From contig NZ_PYGD01000011.1 of assembly GCF_003014535.1 (NCBI RefSeq), positions 147,300 to 211,299 of the forward strand: a DNA stretch of 64,000 bases, in the 5' to 3' direction. The position numbers were made by a program, and so were the translations under genes. Origin of the DNA: Taibaiella chishuiensis (GTDB lineage: Bacteria; Bacteroidota; Bacteroidia; Chitinophagales; Chitinophagaceae). Shown here in pieces: positions 18,707 through 27,397 of the stretch. The notes under the pieces were generated by a model, which searched no databases, was not told the DNA's origin, and saw only the letters and a program-made list of their open reading frames with translations. Within the stretch, counting starts at the first letter, position 1. The number at the start of each line of letters is the position of its first letter.

Positions 18707-18743
18707 CTTCTTTGTCTTGATACAAAGAAGCAAAAATCAAGAC
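18707..18743. repeat. REP-like nested palindrome with two alternative stems
   Basis: CTTCTTTGT (18707-18715) can pair with ACAAAGAAG (18722-18730). Alternatively GTCTTGAT (18714-18721) can pair with ATCAAGAC (18736-18743). The two stems exclude each other. Confidence 0.6.
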
Positions 18744-18836
18744 TGTAGAAAAAGGGCTAAAAATGCCTTGTACGCCTAAAAGAAATATTCCGGGCAGTAG
18801 TAAGAAATGGACGAAGGAATGACGAATGAACTAAAG

Positions 18837-18866
18837 TACAGTTCCAGACTTTGGGAACTGTATTTC
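18837..18866 (+). terminator. Orphan terminator-like hairpin
   Basis: TACAGTTCC (18837-18845) pairs with GGAACTGTA (18854-18862) and is followed by TTTC and TTTTT on the plus strand. No gene lies upstream except the tRNA, so it may be a relic or the end of an unseen RNA. Confidence 0.5.
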
Positions 18867-19311
18867 TTTTTATACGGCGTCCTGCAGCATTTATTCGCTG
18901 TATTTTTATTTTCTCATTGGTGCTCATGAGCGCTACGCGGTTTATTGACGCCCTTTTTCTAAAGGTCGGTATGTTTGGTTGTTTCCTGTCTTGATGTCCC
19001 GGCAGGTTATGTAATGGGTGTTGAGCAAAGCATCCCTACGCGGTTGATGGCCAGATGTTACGACCAATATGCACCCGCTGTGTCGCAGCTCCGCTATTGA
19101 TATAGCCTATAATTCCCACTACGAACTGCGTAGTGCGCCTTATGGACATTGCAGGGATATCAGGATTTTCTTTTTGCTCGCCGCGAGACCTTAATTAAAT
19201 ATAGGCCCGCAAGCCGCACAATCGACCGACCTTAGAAAAAGAATCCCCCGTAAATTCTGCTTGATCCAATGCTTCCCCGAAAAATTGTTTAAAGACATCA
19301 TAAACGATCCG

Positions 19312-19476
19312 GTTGATTAAAATGCTGCCCTGTTACAGTCTCCAACAGCGTTAGGGACGGGTTCGAGTCCCGTCCAGTCCGCAAAAGCTTCACTGATGTG
19401 AGGCTTTTTTGTGTTTGTTACAATTTACATTCAAGCTCCCCCTTTGTTGTTGGTGACAACACCAACAACGGCGGTA
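19312..19476 (+). repeat. Direct repeat copy 2: degenerate tRNA-Asp 3' fragment plus flank
   Basis: This repeats 18476-18632. The D-loop/anticodon part is degenerate, with CTGTTAC in place of CTGTCAC and the 3' anticodon stem replaced. The T-arm, acceptor strand and GCAAAAGC (19358-19388) are identical, followed by the decayed terminator (19383-19411) and the intact GTTGTTGGTG hairpin (19446-19469). It cannot fold as a tRNA. It fits an attachment-site duplication left by integration at the tRNA gene. Confidence 0.88.
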
Positions 19477-19637
19477 GATCTATAGTTAAGCAAGTTATAG
19501 GCGATGCAGATTTATGAAATCAGGTATTTCTACGTATTGGATTTTCTCTCAATCACATTACATTGCCGATATAAAATCGATATATAAATATTCACATTTG
19601 GTTTTCATACTACCATCTCATAAACCCAGGTATTTAG

Positions 19638-21413
19638 ATGCAAAACACAATTACGGTTAAACCCATTAACGATGTCCTTGGTAAAACTTTTTTTGTACCA
19701 TCATACCAACGAGGATACCGGTGGACAAATATTGAAGTCCGTGACCTTTTAGACGATATTTTTCAATTCATAAACGAAAATCAAACATCGCCCAAAGAAG
19801 TATTTTACTGCCTTCAGCCATTAGTTGTTTATGAACAATCCGACAAATTGGTACTGATAGATGGGCAGCAAAGGCTTACGACTATTCACTTGATCCTAAC
19901 TTATCTAAAGGATTTCCTGACGATGTTTAATAAAGTAAAATACAATATTGAATATGAAACGAGAATAGGCAGTACAGAGTTCTTGAATAGCATTCAAATC
20001 AACGCTGATAATGAGGGAGAGGACAACGTGGATTATTACCACATGCGCGAAGCTTTTAAAACCATAGATGAGTGGTTTAAGGAAAAGGATGGGACTGTTC
20101 AATTTAGACTTCTCCAGGCATTAGTAAACGATGATGACAGCGGCAAAAACGTTAAGGTTATTTGGTATGAAATCAATCCGGATGAAGCTATTGACATTTT
20201 CACAAGAATAAACATCGGCAAAATTCCGCTAACAAATGCTGAACTTATTAAAGCACTATTTCTGCAGAAAAGCAATTTCAGCAACTCTTTTGAACTTAAA
20301 CAGATTCAAATAGCATCGGAATGGGATTTGATGGAAAAAAGATTACAGGATGACTCATTTTGGTATTTCATAAATTCATCGACAAGTGAGAATAATTACG
20401 AAAACAGAATTGAATTTGTTTTTGATTTAGTAAAAGACAAACGGAGTGAACATGAAGATTTGTACACATTCCATAAGTTCGATGATGCCTTTGAAAAGGA
20501 CAAGCAAAATGACAAAACTGTGAATATTGATAAGCATTGGCTTGAAGTAAAACAATGTTTCGGAACACTCGAACAGTGGTTTACAAATTCAGAATTATAT
20601 CACCACATAGGTTTTCTGATCGAATATAAATATTCCATCAATAAATTAATTATTGCTTCAAAAACCAAGGATAAAAATGAATTCATCATTTTTATTAAAG
20701 AAGAAATAAAAGATCATTTTAAGGATGTCGATGTCAGTAATCTTGATTTTGGCTCCAATAGCGATAAGTTGAAAATAAAAAAGATACTATTACTGTTTAA
20801 TATAGAAACTCTTCTGACGACTCAAAAGGCAATTGTGCGGTTTCCCTTTGATCGATATAAAAAGGAAAAATGGGACATTGAACATGTTAATGCACAAGCA
20901 GACTTCGAACTCGATAAAAGAAATTATAAAAAATGGGCTGCTGATCTATACGAGTACTTTACAGGAATTGACTTTAAAGAACTAAATCCCGATGACGGCG
21001 AAGACGCTTCTGGTCTTTTTCCAGAGGATTTTAAGATTTATGCTGGCAGGATTTTAGGCCTGCTAAATAGTGATACCCATAACGAGCATGAGGTCAGCAA
21101 CTTAGCCGACGATCTCCGAAGGGAATTTAAAGAAGATGAAATAGAAGAAAATAACGGCATTTCTAATCTCGCTTTGCTTGACGAGCGAACCAATAGGAGC
21201 TACAAAAATGCCATGTTCCCTATTAAAAGGAAGAGAATAATTGAAAATGACAGAAAGGGCTTATTTGTACCCATCTGCACAAAGAATATGTTTCTAAAAT
21301 ACTACAGCAAGCAGCTGGGAGAAATAATGTACTGGCAAAAAAGAGATGCTGACGACTATTATGATGCACTGATAACAACCTTATCCTACTACCTACCTAA
21401 AAAAGACAATTAA
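19638..21413 (+). CDS. DUF262-DUF1524-type protein, GmrSD-like restriction candidate
   Basis: This 591-residue protein has an N-terminal DUF262 (ParB/Srx-like NTPase) with PSYQRGYRW (21-29), IDGQQRLTT (74-82) and FTRINIGKIPLTNAELIKALF. The C-terminus has WDIEHVNAQ (His near 416) and, from about residue 507, ISNLALLDERTNRSYKN, the two halves of the DUF1524 His-Me-finger nuclease site. This is the GmrS plus GmrD arrangement, known from type IV restriction of modified phage DNA and related to BrxU and SspE. The gene is AT-rich compared with the flanks, and its TAA directly abuts the next gene's ATG. The target modification is unknown. Confidence 0.82.
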   Translation: MQNTITVKPINDVLGKTFFVPSYQRGYRWTNIEVRDLLDDIFQFINENQTSPKEVFYCLQPLVVYEQSDKLVLIDGQQRLTTIHLILTYLKDFLTMFNKVKYNIEYETRIGSTEFLNSIQINADNEGEDNVDYYHMREAFKTIDEWFKEKDGTVQFRLLQALVNDDDSGKNVKVIWYEINPDEAIDIFTRINIGKIPLTNAELIKALFLQKSNFSNSFELKQIQIASEWDLMEKRLQDDSFWYFINSSTSENNYENRIEFVFDLVKDKRSEHEDLYTFHKFDDAFEKDKQNDKTVNIDKHWLEVKQCFGTLEQWFTNSELYHHIGFLIEYKYSINKLIIASKTKDKNEFIIFIKEEIKDHFKDVDVSNLDFGSNSDKLKIKKILLLFNIETLLTTQKAIVRFPFDRYKKEKWDIEHVNAQADFELDKRNYKKWAADLYEYFTGIDFKELNPDDGEDASGLFPEDFKIYAGRILGLLNSDTHNEHEVSNLADDLRREFKEDEIEENNGISNLALLDERTNRSYKNAMFPIKRKRIIENDRKGLFVPICTKNMFLKYYSKQLGEIMYWQKRDADDYYDALITTLSYYLPKKDN

Positions 21414-23909
21414 ATGGAAAAAGCTATAGGCAAGAGGTACTCATTTATGGAATTACTCAAATCCCATGACTATTCTATTGAAATTCCTATTATTCAAAGA
21501 GACTATGCACAGGGGCGAAACTCACAAAAAGAGGTACGTGATAATTTTTTGGATGCCTTAAAAATTTACTTGCGAGATGGATTACCAAACAGGGACTTGG
21601 ATTTTGTGTATGGCTACTCTTATAAAGAAATCGATGGTAATAAATTTGTTCCCTTAGATGGCCAGCAACGGTTAACAACCTTGTTCCTTCTGCATTGGTA
21701 TTTAGCCAACATTTCGGATAACTTAGATGTACTGCGCGGGAGCCTTTATCGTAACAACGCATCAAGATTTTCATATAAAACAAGATCAACTTCTGCTGAA
21801 TTCTGTGATGCGTTGATAAGCAATGAAATAGTAGTAACTGAATTAATTTCTGCTGACAATCGCGATATGAGCAATTCATTTTCGAATACAATTAAAAATA
21901 AAAGCTGGTATTTTAATGCGTGGAACAATGACCCTACCGTACAATCTATGTTAGTGATGTTAGATGCAATTCATTTGGAGTTTAAAGAATGCGCCGATTT
22001 TTTTGATAAACTCATTGATGAAAATACTCCTATTATCACATTTCTATACTTAGACTTACAGACACTGCAACAAAATGACGACCTGTATATAAAGATGAAC
22101 TCCCGCGGTAAGCCATTGACGGACTTTGAAAACTTCAAAGCAAAATTTGAACAACTTATTTCGTTTTCTTTTGCCAAAGACAATGTTCAATACAAACTAT
22201 TAATGGATGGAAAAGAAATTCCCGTCAAACTGAAACAGTATTTTTCATTTAAGATAGATACCGTATGGAGCAATTTGTTCTGGAACTACAGAAGCTTAGT
22301 AGCCACAAACCCGAATTCTTATGATGACGAGATGCTGAACTTTATTCGTGTCGTTGTTTCCAATAAATACGCTGTCAGTAACGGTAAAGAGTTAGAGAAC
22401 ATTGATTTGCTATTTAAGAATAGTACCATCTCTTTTCAAAAATACTCCAGAATGAATGTGCTGACAAACGAGGCTATACTAAGTTTAGTAAAGTCATTTG
22501 ACTCACTAACAAACGGAAATAAACGTCTCAAAAAGCTCTTAGCAAATGATTTTTACTTCGACGAAGAAGAGGTTTTTAAAAAGGTTTTAACCAACAGTTT
22601 GTCTTATCCTGAACGGGCCTTGTTCTATGCTTATGTTGAATACTTGAACGCTTATCCTAAAAAAGCAGAAGGCTTACAAAGTTGGATGCGTGTTGTACAT
22701 AACCTTGTTGAAAATACCAGAATTGACGGTGTTGATTTAGGGATCAATGCACTAAGAGCAATTAATAACATGCTTCCTTTTGCAGACGATATTGTCGCGT
22801 ATTTAGTAGGTGATAATTGCAAAATTGATTTCTTTTCGTCAGGACAAGTTAAAGAGGAGAAAATAAAAGCACGTCTTATTAAAAAATCACAAACATGGCA
22901 GGACTTAATTGTCCTTTATGAATCTCAGATTTTTCATAAAGGACAGATTGCCTATTTATTGGAGTTTGCCGGAGTATTATCAGAATGGGACGCCAATAAT
23001 ACATTTGAATGGACAGCGGCAGAAGAAGAATCACTAATAAATAATTTCAAACGCTATAAAGAGAAATCGGTTTATGTGTTTTCTGTTCTCGCTGGACAGC
23101 AAAATGAAGAATATTATTTGGAGCGAGCGTTGTTAACAAAAGGAAGCTATCTACTGCCTTCTCCCAATTCGAAATACAATTTTAGTAGCGCGAAAGGATT
23201 ACAAAACTATGAAAGGGATTTTAGCTGGAAAAGGATGTTACGTATAGATTCGACCGATGAAGCAGCGGACAATGGTGTTACTTTTTTAGACCGAAGGATG
23301 TATCTGAAGGAGCTTTTGGATGATAAAAGAATAACACATACAAATGCACAAGATGATTTGAAAAATATAATTAGAGACGGTGCAGAAGATTGGCGGAGCA
23401 GTTTTATAACGGAACCTCGATTAATTCAATATTGTAAGAAGGGTTTTATACATGCCCAGTCATTTTCAAATATAAAATTACTAAATGCGTCACAAATAAA
23501 CCATCTATGGTCAGACATGACCACCTACAATTTAGCTCTTGAATTGGCTGATGCCCAAAGCAAATTTAAACCGTTTGAAAGTGTATGGAATTTTGACGGT
23601 AGAGGGATTTTTGACCGATCCTTTTGCAGGCTCTATGATTGGACTTACAAAAAGATCCAGTACGTCTTCGAAATCGAATATTCTTTCGATTCAAATTCCC
23701 AAAATGGAAAATACAGACTTATATTCAAAAAGCTCAAAGGAGACAGTAAGCTTGATTCTTATAACAATCAATTGGTCGATATAGTGCAAGAGCAAAAACT
23801 TAAATGGAATGACACCAATCGACATTTCGCATTTGAATCAAGGTCGAAAGATTCTATTAAAAAATCGCTTTACAAATTGTGTGACGCATTCGTAGAATTG
23901 AAAAAGTAG
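21414..23909 (+). CDS. Second DUF262 protein, partner of the upstream gene
   Basis: This 831-residue protein starts on the base after the upstream stop, so the two are translationally coupled. The N-terminus shows the DUF262 motifs IPIIQRDYAQGR (25-36) and LDGQQRLTT (81-89), and YIKMNSRGKPLTDFENFKAKFE near 225. The remaining ~580 residues have no nuclease motif I can recognise; an H..N.A-type DUF1524 site is not seen. It may be a regulatory, sensor or DNA-binding partner of the first protein. Composition is as AT-rich as its partner, so both were probably gained together. A defence role is inferred from the domain family. Confidence 0.78.
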   Translation: MEKAIGKRYSFMELLKSHDYSIEIPIIQRDYAQGRNSQKEVRDNFLDALKIYLRDGLPNRDLDFVYGYSYKEIDGNKFVPLDGQQRLTTLFLLHWYLANISDNLDVLRGSLYRNNASRFSYKTRSTSAEFCDALISNEIVVTELISADNRDMSNSFSNTIKNKSWYFNAWNNDPTVQSMLVMLDAIHLEFKECADFFDKLIDENTPIITFLYLDLQTLQQNDDLYIKMNSRGKPLTDFENFKAKFEQLISFSFAKDNVQYKLLMDGKEIPVKLKQYFSFKIDTVWSNLFWNYRSLVATNPNSYDDEMLNFIRVVVSNKYAVSNGKELENIDLLFKNSTISFQKYSRMNVLTNEAILSLVKSFDSLTNGNKRLKKLLANDFYFDEEEVFKKVLTNSLSYPERALFYAYVEYLNAYPKKAEGLQSWMRVVHNLVENTRIDGVDLGINALRAINNMLPFADDIVAYLVGDNCKIDFFSSGQVKEEKIKARLIKKSQTWQDLIVLYESQIFHKGQIAYLLEFAGVLSEWDANNTFEWTAAEEESLINNFKRYKEKSVYVFSVLAGQQNEEYYLERALLTKGSYLLPSPNSKYNFSSAKGLQNYERDFSWKRMLRIDSTDEAADNGVTFLDRRMYLKELLDDKRITHTNAQDDLKNIIRDGAEDWRSSFITEPRLIQYCKKGFIHAQSFSNIKLLNASQINHLWSDMTTYNLALELADAQSKFKPFESVWNFDGRGIFDRSFCRLYDWTYKKIQYVFEIEYSFDSNSQNGKYRLIFKKLKGDSKLDSYNNQLVDIVQEQKLKWNDTNRHFAFESRSKDSIKKSLYKLCDAFVELKK

Positions 23910-24245
23910 TGCTGCCTTAAATACCCGTTATGACTTTTAAGTACATCAACATTTCAAATTCTGAATACCTTACCAATGGCCTAACATTACCCTTAATTTA
24001 CATGCATAGTGTAAACATCTGAAAAGTACAGCCCCCCTGAGCTTTCCTGTACTTTTCAGATGGCTCTGGTTGACCATGCGCTTTCCTGCCCTTTCTTTCT
24101 TAACCCACTTTTCATTTCAGTAATGTGTATGCTGGCAATAATGTAATGCAGCAACAATAAAGCTGTTTAATATTAAAATGATTTAAAAAGACTAATATGA
24201 ATGGGATACTGATAATTATTTTATTTTTAGGATTAAAACCTAAAT
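23910..24245. other. Intergenic stretch after the DUF262 pair
   Basis: This AT-rich stretch has no gene. Its notable content is a perfect 16-bp inverted repeat (24016-24031 with 24047-24062). Confidence 0.6.
24016..24062. repeat. Perfect 16-bp inverted repeat
   Basis: CATCTGAAAAGTACAG and its exact complement flank a 15-base loop. No T-tract follows on either strand, so it is an unusual terminator. A recombination or protein-binding site is possible. Confidence 0.7.
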
Positions 24246-25454
24246 ATGAAATTAAATTTACGTCCCTTAGTGCTTCTCGTTGCTCTACCCCAGCTATCAT
24301 TTGGACAAACTTTGGAAACTTTCGAGTCAGTAACGCAGACTACCGTTAATCAAAGACCCACCACATTTACCAGTAATGGACAATCATTTACTACTACATC
24401 TGACAATTGCGGGACAGGAGGTATTTTCGGTGTGTGGATACCAGGACAACAATATGCCAATTGCAATGGCACAAACTCTACGAATTCTACAAATAGTTAT
24501 TACGGAGTAGGAGCAAGCTGTACCGGAACAGGCAACTGCACAGACTATTCTGCCCAATTTATAGACAACGGTTTAGTCCCGCCTGCGGTGGCAACAACGG
24601 GGCATGTATACGGTTTGAAAACAACTAATGGCGCTCCGTTTACTGTTAAATCTATTTTTATCTACCTGTCTACTGATAATGGTACAAACCCATCCAGCGC
24701 CGGAGGGGTAACGATCACAGGTAAGCTTGCAGGCAATACCGTATTTACGTATACAAAAACTACAGGTTTTGCAACTAACTTCACCAACAATAGCGGTTTT
24801 ACATTTATCGATTTTTCGGCAGGCACTAATTATAGCAATTCTAATATCGATCAATTACTCATCCAAAGCCCCAATGCGAACTATGTGGCTTTAGATAATT
24901 TTAAATGGGGTGCAAGCATCCCCTTACCATTAGGACTTTTATCATTCGACCTGAAGAAAAATGGCAATACCGTCTATTTAAATTGGAAGGCAGCTTCAAA
25001 TGCAGCTATCATGGATTATCAAATTGAGAGAAGTACTGACGGAAAGTTATTTTCCCGTTTGGGTAACATGACCGTGAATAATTCGGGCAATTATCAATTC
25101 CCGGATTTAAGTCCACTTGCAGGTGATAATTTTTACAGATTGGCTATTACGTCAAAAGATGGCAATGTAACCTATTCTGACGTTAAAGGTATATTTATGT
25201 CTACCAAAGAAAAGGCTGACAACCTGCTCTATCCGAACCCGACAACAGGTATACTATTTGCAAAAGTTCCGGGAGCAGCGGTATGGAACATTCAAATAAC
25301 AGATATAACCGGCAGAATGGTATCTAATGCTAAATTTTCCGCTCAAACGAATAGTTTAAGCATTGCTTCTTTACCAAACACCATTTATTTCTACAAATTG
25401 AGCGATGCAAATACAGGAGTAATACTGGAAGAAGGAAAAATTAACAAACTATAA
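24246..25454 (+). CDS. Secreted protein of unknown function, T9SS type A cargo
   Basis: This 402-residue protein has a signal peptide (MKLNLRPLVLLVALPQLSFGQ). The N-terminal ~200 residues are Thr/Asn/Gly-rich and contain several Cys. A fibronectin-like stretch (LPLGLLSFDLKKNGNTVYLNWKAA...YQIERSTDG) follows, and a T9SS sorting domain (LYPNPTTGILFAKVPG to INKL) ends it. The 'LDNFKWG' ending of the first part resembles carbohydrate-binding or PEP-CTERM-like beta-sandwich proteins, but no family is sure. Its AT-rich composition links it to the DUF262 segment rather than to the other T9SS cargo genes here. Confidence 0.78.
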   Translation: MKLNLRPLVLLVALPQLSFGQTLETFESVTQTTVNQRPTTFTSNGQSFTTTSDNCGTGGIFGVWIPGQQYANCNGTNSTNSTNSYYGVGASCTGTGNCTDYSAQFIDNGLVPPAVATTGHVYGLKTTNGAPFTVKSIFIYLSTDNGTNPSSAGGVTITGKLAGNTVFTYTKTTGFATNFTNNSGFTFIDFSAGTNYSNSNIDQLLIQSPNANYVALDNFKWGASIPLPLGLLSFDLKKNGNTVYLNWKAASNAAIMDYQIERSTDGKLFSRLGNMTVNNSGNYQFPDLSPLAGDNFYRLAITSKDGNVTYSDVKGIFMSTKEKADNLLYPNPTTGILFAKVPGAAVWNIQITDITGRMVSNAKFSAQTNSLSIASLPNTIYFYKLSDANTGVILEEGKINKL

Positions 25455-25566
25455 TCTCATAGTCCAACAAATCCCTTTTCAGGTAGCAAGATTGGTATTG
25501 TAAAAAAAAACAATCTTGTATTCCGACCCAATCATTCATCGATCGAACAGGGACACATTCCCCGCA

Positions 25567-25602
25567 AAAAGCCTGTAAATGTCATTATTTACAGGCTTTT
25601 GC
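25567..25602 (+). terminator. Terminator after the T9SS protein
   Basis: AAAAGCCTGTAAAT pairs perfectly over 14 bp with ATTTACAGGCTTTT around loop GTCATT. It can act in both directions. Confidence 0.8.
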
Positions 25603-25789
25603 TATTGAATCACCGGGTATTATTTTAGCTGAATACCCGAATTCAACAGCCTGTTCCCCGGTCGGATAAAGACAAAAGCTGATGTACCGGAATTGAAAAT
25701 AAGGTATTGCACAGGAGCCCACCATATTTAATTTTCAATTAATTTTTACGATCTTAACCTGGGATAAGATGGAATGATTTTGCCCGCGC

Positions 25790-25797
25790 TACTTTTG
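25790..25797 (+). promoter_or_regulatory. -7 box for the hydrolase gene
   Basis: TACTTTTG matches TAnnTTTG, 63 bases before the ATG. The -33 element is not obvious. Confidence 0.5.
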
Positions 25798-25860
25798 TTA
25801 AACAGTTACCGCAAAAACTACCAAACACTAAACAATCACAAACCGTAAAATTTAAGAAAA

Positions 25861-26682
25861 ATGAGCACACTAAAATTAAAAGACGGAACAGAGATTTTTT
25901 ATAAAGACCAGGGGAAAGGCCCGGTATTAATGTTTCATCATGGATGGCCATTATCTTCTGACGACTGGGATGCACAGGTGATTTTCTTTTTACAAAAAGG
26001 TTATCGCGTCATTGCGCACGACAGGAGAGGTCATGGTCGCTCCAGCCAGGATATCTATAACCATACTATTGAGCAATACGCTGCTGATGCGGCTGAACTG
26101 GTGGAATTTTTAGATTTAAAAGATGTAGTACACATCGGCCACTCTACAGGGGGCGGCGAAGTAATCCGTTACGTAAACAAATATGCCAAGGGCAGAGCGA
26201 AAAAGGCTGTTTTAATCAGTGCAGTGCCGCCCGTTATGGTAAAAAGTGAAGCTAATCCTGATGGTGTTCCCATGGAGGTATTTGACAATATCAGGGAACA
26301 GACGTTAAACAACAGAAACCAATTTTATATCGACTTAACGATCCCTTTTTATGGCTATAACCGGGAAGGTGCGGCTGTAAAGGAAGGCGTACAGAGAAAC
26401 TGGTGGAGACAGGGAATGATGGGTGGTATCGTTGCCCACTATGATGGGATTAAAGCTTTTTCTGAAACCGATTTTACGGAAGATTTAAAGGCAGTTGATA
26501 TTCCCGTCCTGGTATTACACGGAGAAGATGACCAAATTGTACCCATAGAGAATTCAGCAATTAAATCTGCAAAGCTGCTGAAAAACGGGAAGCTGATTAC
26601 TTACCCTGGTTTCCCGCACGGAATGCCGACCACAGAGCATCAGACTATTAATAAAGATCTTTTGGCGTTTATCGAATCTTAG
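25861..26682 (+). CDS. Alpha/beta hydrolase of the non-heme chloroperoxidase family
   Basis: This 273-residue protein begins MSTLKLKDGTEIFYKDQGKGPVLMFHHGWPLSSDDWD. It shows the nucleophile elbow GHSTGGGE, the acid strand VLVLHGEDDQIVP and the catalytic His in FPHGMPTTE. This is the pattern of cofactor-free haloperoxidases/perhydrolases, which also hydrolyse esters. No signal peptide is present. It stands alone with its own promoter. Composition is intermediate between the AT-rich island and the right-hand chromosome, so it may be near the island's right edge. Confidence 0.9.
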   Translation: MSTLKLKDGTEIFYKDQGKGPVLMFHHGWPLSSDDWDAQVIFFLQKGYRVIAHDRRGHGRSSQDIYNHTIEQYAADAAELVEFLDLKDVVHIGHSTGGGEVIRYVNKYAKGRAKKAVLISAVPPVMVKSEANPDGVPMEVFDNIREQTLNNRNQFYIDLTIPFYGYNREGAAVKEGVQRNWWRQGMMGGIVAHYDGIKAFSETDFTEDLKAVDIPVLVLHGEDDQIVPIENSAIKSAKLLKNGKLITYPGFPHGMPTTEHQTINKDLLAFIES

Positions 26683-26880
26683 TTAAGCATAGTCATCCTG
26701 ATGGCGACCGGACCTGGTTGTTACGTATTACCAGGTTCCTGGCCTCGAGATGCCGGCTGCTATAGATTTTCTACAGACAGCCGGCGATGACAGTCCTGAA
26801 ACAAAAAATGAAGGAGCGTAGCAACAGCATTTTTGTTATCCCTCGTTCTTAAAGGGATGATGTAAATAATCCCATCGTTT

Positions 26881-26938
26881 ACGCGAAAGCCCCCCGGTAA
26901 TGGGAGGCTTTCGCGTGTTTATGAGCATTTGCATTCTA
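26881..26938 (+). repeat. Terminator-like hairpin with flank resembling the tRNA-Asp downstream region
   Basis: ACGCGAAAGCC-C-CCC pairs with GGG-A-GGCTTTCGCGT around GGTAAT, with one mismatch. The following GTGTTTAT....ATTT.CATTC matches the sequence after the tRNA-Asp terminator (18567-18591) base for base at those positions. It may serve as terminator for the hydrolase gene and may mark the right edge of the island. Confidence 0.55.
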
Positions 26939-27084
26939 TTAGGCTGTGGCAAGCCGCTATGACTCCCCCCTGTTCGTAGCCTCCCGCTACGAACTTTTTT
27001 AATGAACATAAGTTCGGTCGCCCTGGGAAACCGTAACGACATAGTACGATAAAAAACACATGTTACCCGGAACTTGCTTTTCTC

Positions 27085-27092
27085 TATCTTTG
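27085..27092 (+). promoter_or_regulatory. -7 box upstream of the cobalamin riboswitch
   Basis: TATCTTTG matches TAnnTTTG and would start transcription near 27098, directly before the aptamer. Confidence 0.55.
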
Positions 27093-27102
27093 CGGCGCAT
27101 TT

Positions 27103-27256
27103 TGGTGCTCTCAACGAGAGCTTAAAAGGGAATTTCGTGTAAACCGAAAGCTGTTCCCGCAACTGTAACGCTGTACTTCAAACTTATTTAGTCAATACCA
27201 CTGGACGATACTCCGGGAAGGTTTAAATAAGGCGGCTAAGCCAGGAGACCTGCCCG
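27103..27256 (+). promoter_or_regulatory. Cobalamin (B12) riboswitch
   Basis: The conserved blocks occur in order: AAAAGGGAATTTCGTGTAAA, then CGAAAGCTGTTCCCGCAACTGTAA (27145-27168; the B12-box side of the core), CCACTGG, GGGAAGG, and AAGCCAGGAGACCTGCC at the 3' end. This is the classical adenosylcobalamin aptamer. About 140 bases of expression platform separate it from the ATG at 27398; the switching helix is not resolved. It should lower expression of the downstream gene when B12 is plentiful. Confidence 0.95.
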
Positions 27257-27397
27257 ATGCGGCTTACCTGTTTGTTTTCGGAGAAAGAACAAGGGTGAAA
27301 GACTTCCTGTGTATACCCCTCAGCGTTGCGCTTCCCTTCCATACCCGTTTGCAAACCGGTAGCTTTTAACTCGTCAATTTTAAAACAAACAATAACG

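Larger units (their letters stand above)
18633..19311. other. Gene-free stretch between the two tRNA-derived repeats
   Basis: No frame here looks coding. It holds a REP-like nested palindrome (18707-18743), an intrinsic-terminator-like hairpin (18837-18866) and the palindrome GCTCATGAGC near 18926. It has the look of decayed mobile or intergenic DNA between two attachment-like repeats. No integrase remnant is recognisable. Confidence 0.6.
25455..25860. other. Intergenic stretch with two hairpins and a promoter
   Basis: It contains an 8-bp inverted repeat CAAGATTG/CAATCTTG (25487-25518), a strong terminator (25567-25602) and a -7 box for the hydrolase gene (25790-25797). No gene is seen. Confidence 0.6.
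26683..27102. other. Intergenic stretch before the cobalamin riboswitch
   Basis: It contains a hairpin (26881-26916) that resembles the tRNA-Asp terminator, and a -7 promoter box (27085-27092) for the riboswitch transcript. No gene is recognisable; the minus-strand frame across 26836-27162 runs into the riboswitch and is rejected. Confidence 0.6.

Noticed and set aside
18554..18748. 64-codon frame after tRNA-Asp
   Set aside because: It starts inside the tRNA terminator and crosses repeat DNA; no domain or start signal supports it.
19312..19382. Second tRNA-Asp gene
   Set aside because: The anticodon stem cannot pair and the 5' acceptor strand is missing, so it is only a 3' fragment.
26836..27162. 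108-codon minus-strand frame before the B12 gene
   Set aside because: It overlaps the cobalamin aptamer and shows no protein family.
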